Below, one piece after another: positions 5,928-6,150 of a DNA stretch of 6,150 nt (its first letter is position 1; every line of letters starts with the position of its first letter). This DNA is from an uncultured Actinomycetes bacterium (GTDB lineage: Bacteria > Actinomycetota > Actinomycetes > Mycobacteriales > Mycobacteriaceae), in assembly GCA_903911165.1 (NCBI GenBank), contig CAIWCQ010000174.1:1-6150 (forward strand), read 5' to 3'. The position numbers and the translations under genes are program-made. The notes beneath the pieces are model-generated. The model saw only the letters and a program-made list of their open reading frames with translations, searched no databases and was not told the DNA's origin.

Positions 5928-5963
5928 CGGCTCGAACCTGGCGCACGGCTCGTACCTGGCGCT
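5928..5963. repeat. 18-base tandem repeat, two copies
   Basis: CGGCTCGAACCTGGCGCA (5928-5945) is followed directly by CGGCTCGTACCTGGCGCT (5946-5963), 16 of 18 bases identical. A further partial copy (GAACCTGGCGC) lies near 5989-5999. The period of 18 is a multiple of three, as in coding repeats. Confidence 0.7.
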
Positions 5964-6073
5964 CAGGACCGACGGCGCGGCGCTGATGAACCTGGCGCGT
6001 CTCGTCGCCCAGGACCGCGGCGGCCTGGTCGGGTAGCGCAGGTGCCGCCGCGATTGCTGACCCGAGATCCGGC

Positions 6074-6150
6074 GCTGCGGCAGACCGAGCGACCCGGGCA
6101 GATTGAGGGGCTGCGGCAGACCGATCGGCTCGGGCAGACTGTGCGGCTGC
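6074..6150. repeat. 36-base tandem repeat built from 18-base subunits, cut by the window edge
   Basis: Two 36-base units (6074-6109 and 6110-6145) begin with GCTGCGGCAGACCGA and match at about 30 of 36 positions; a third begins at 6146. Within each unit the halves are related (GGCTGCGGCAGACCGATC versus GGCTCGGGCAGACTGTGC), so the basic period is 18. Translated, this gives six-residue repeats in every open frame, for example IGLPQP/LGLPQR on minus or LRQTER/LRQTDR on plus. The array probably continues beyond the window. Confidence 0.7.

Larger units (their letters stand above)
5882..6150. other. Right flank without an assignable gene
   Basis: This stretch upstream of tldD must hold the tldD promoter, but no convincing -35/-10 pair was found. 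Several frames are open. On plus, one runs to TAG at 6034-6036 and contains SNLAHGSYLALRTDGAALMN, with nearly all third bases G or C, but it has no start except an ATG at 5986. Another plus frame could start at GTG 6042 and run off the edge with repeats such as LRQTER/LRQTDR. On minus, an Ala/Arg/Gln-rich frame entering from the right stops at TGA 5913-5911. I cannot decide among them; a partial or decayed gene is possible. Confidence 0.4.

Noticed and set aside
5926..5938. Sequence GGTCGGCTCGAACC resembling the tRNA T-arm (1668-1681), considered as a second attachment site
   Set aside because: The match is short, has an indel, and falls inside an 18-base repeat on the core side of the tRNA; most likely coincidence.
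1..6150. CRISPR array, insertion sequence or transposase
   Set aside because: No regularly spaced repeats with unique spacers, no terminal inverted repeats and no transposase motifs were found in the window.

Overview
The window looks like chromosomal DNA from a high-GC actinomycete, most likely a mycobacterium or close relative. The grounds are strong G/C preference at third codon positions, frequent GTG starts, a tRNA without an encoded CCA end, and the gene order tldD-tldE-CxxC protein. From memory that order matches the M. tuberculosis Rv2315c-Rv2313c block; no search was run.

Left third (1-1467), an accessory-looking module. A GTG-initiated frame runs off the left edge on the minus strand and overlaps, by GTGA, the end of a small XRE-type helix-turn-helix regulator. 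Facing away from the regulator is a two-gene operon: a 61-residue basic protein carrying the Fic-inhibitory motif SxxxEN, then a Fic-domain (AMPylase) toxin gene overlapping it by one base. The shared intergenic region holds a 6+6 inverted repeat next to the regulator start, and a promoter-like element with a 10-base palindrome in its spacer. The fic gene keeps its complete catalytic motif but carries a one-base frameshift just after it. Restoring one G near 1317-1319 would give a 207-residue protein ending at 1467.

Middle (1468-1788). This stretch holds an 11-base tandem duplication, a hairpin that may end the fic transcript, and an intact tRNA with anticodon CAT on the minus strand. The 3' end of the tRNA faces the Fic module, the arrangement expected if the tRNA served as an integration site.

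Right two thirds (1789-5881), a tight minus-strand operon read from right to left: tldD (zinc metallopeptidase subunit, HExxxH), tldE (partner subunit, 4-base overlap), a CxxC carboxymuconolactone-decarboxylase/AhpD-like protein (6-base gap) and a small VOC/glyoxalase-like protein (1-base overlap). TldD and TldE are expected to form one heteromeric peptidase. The roles of the last two genes are unknown.

Right edge (5882-6150). This flank contains two blocks of degenerate 18-base tandem repeats and base-composition rhythm suggestive of coding, but no complete gene could be established.
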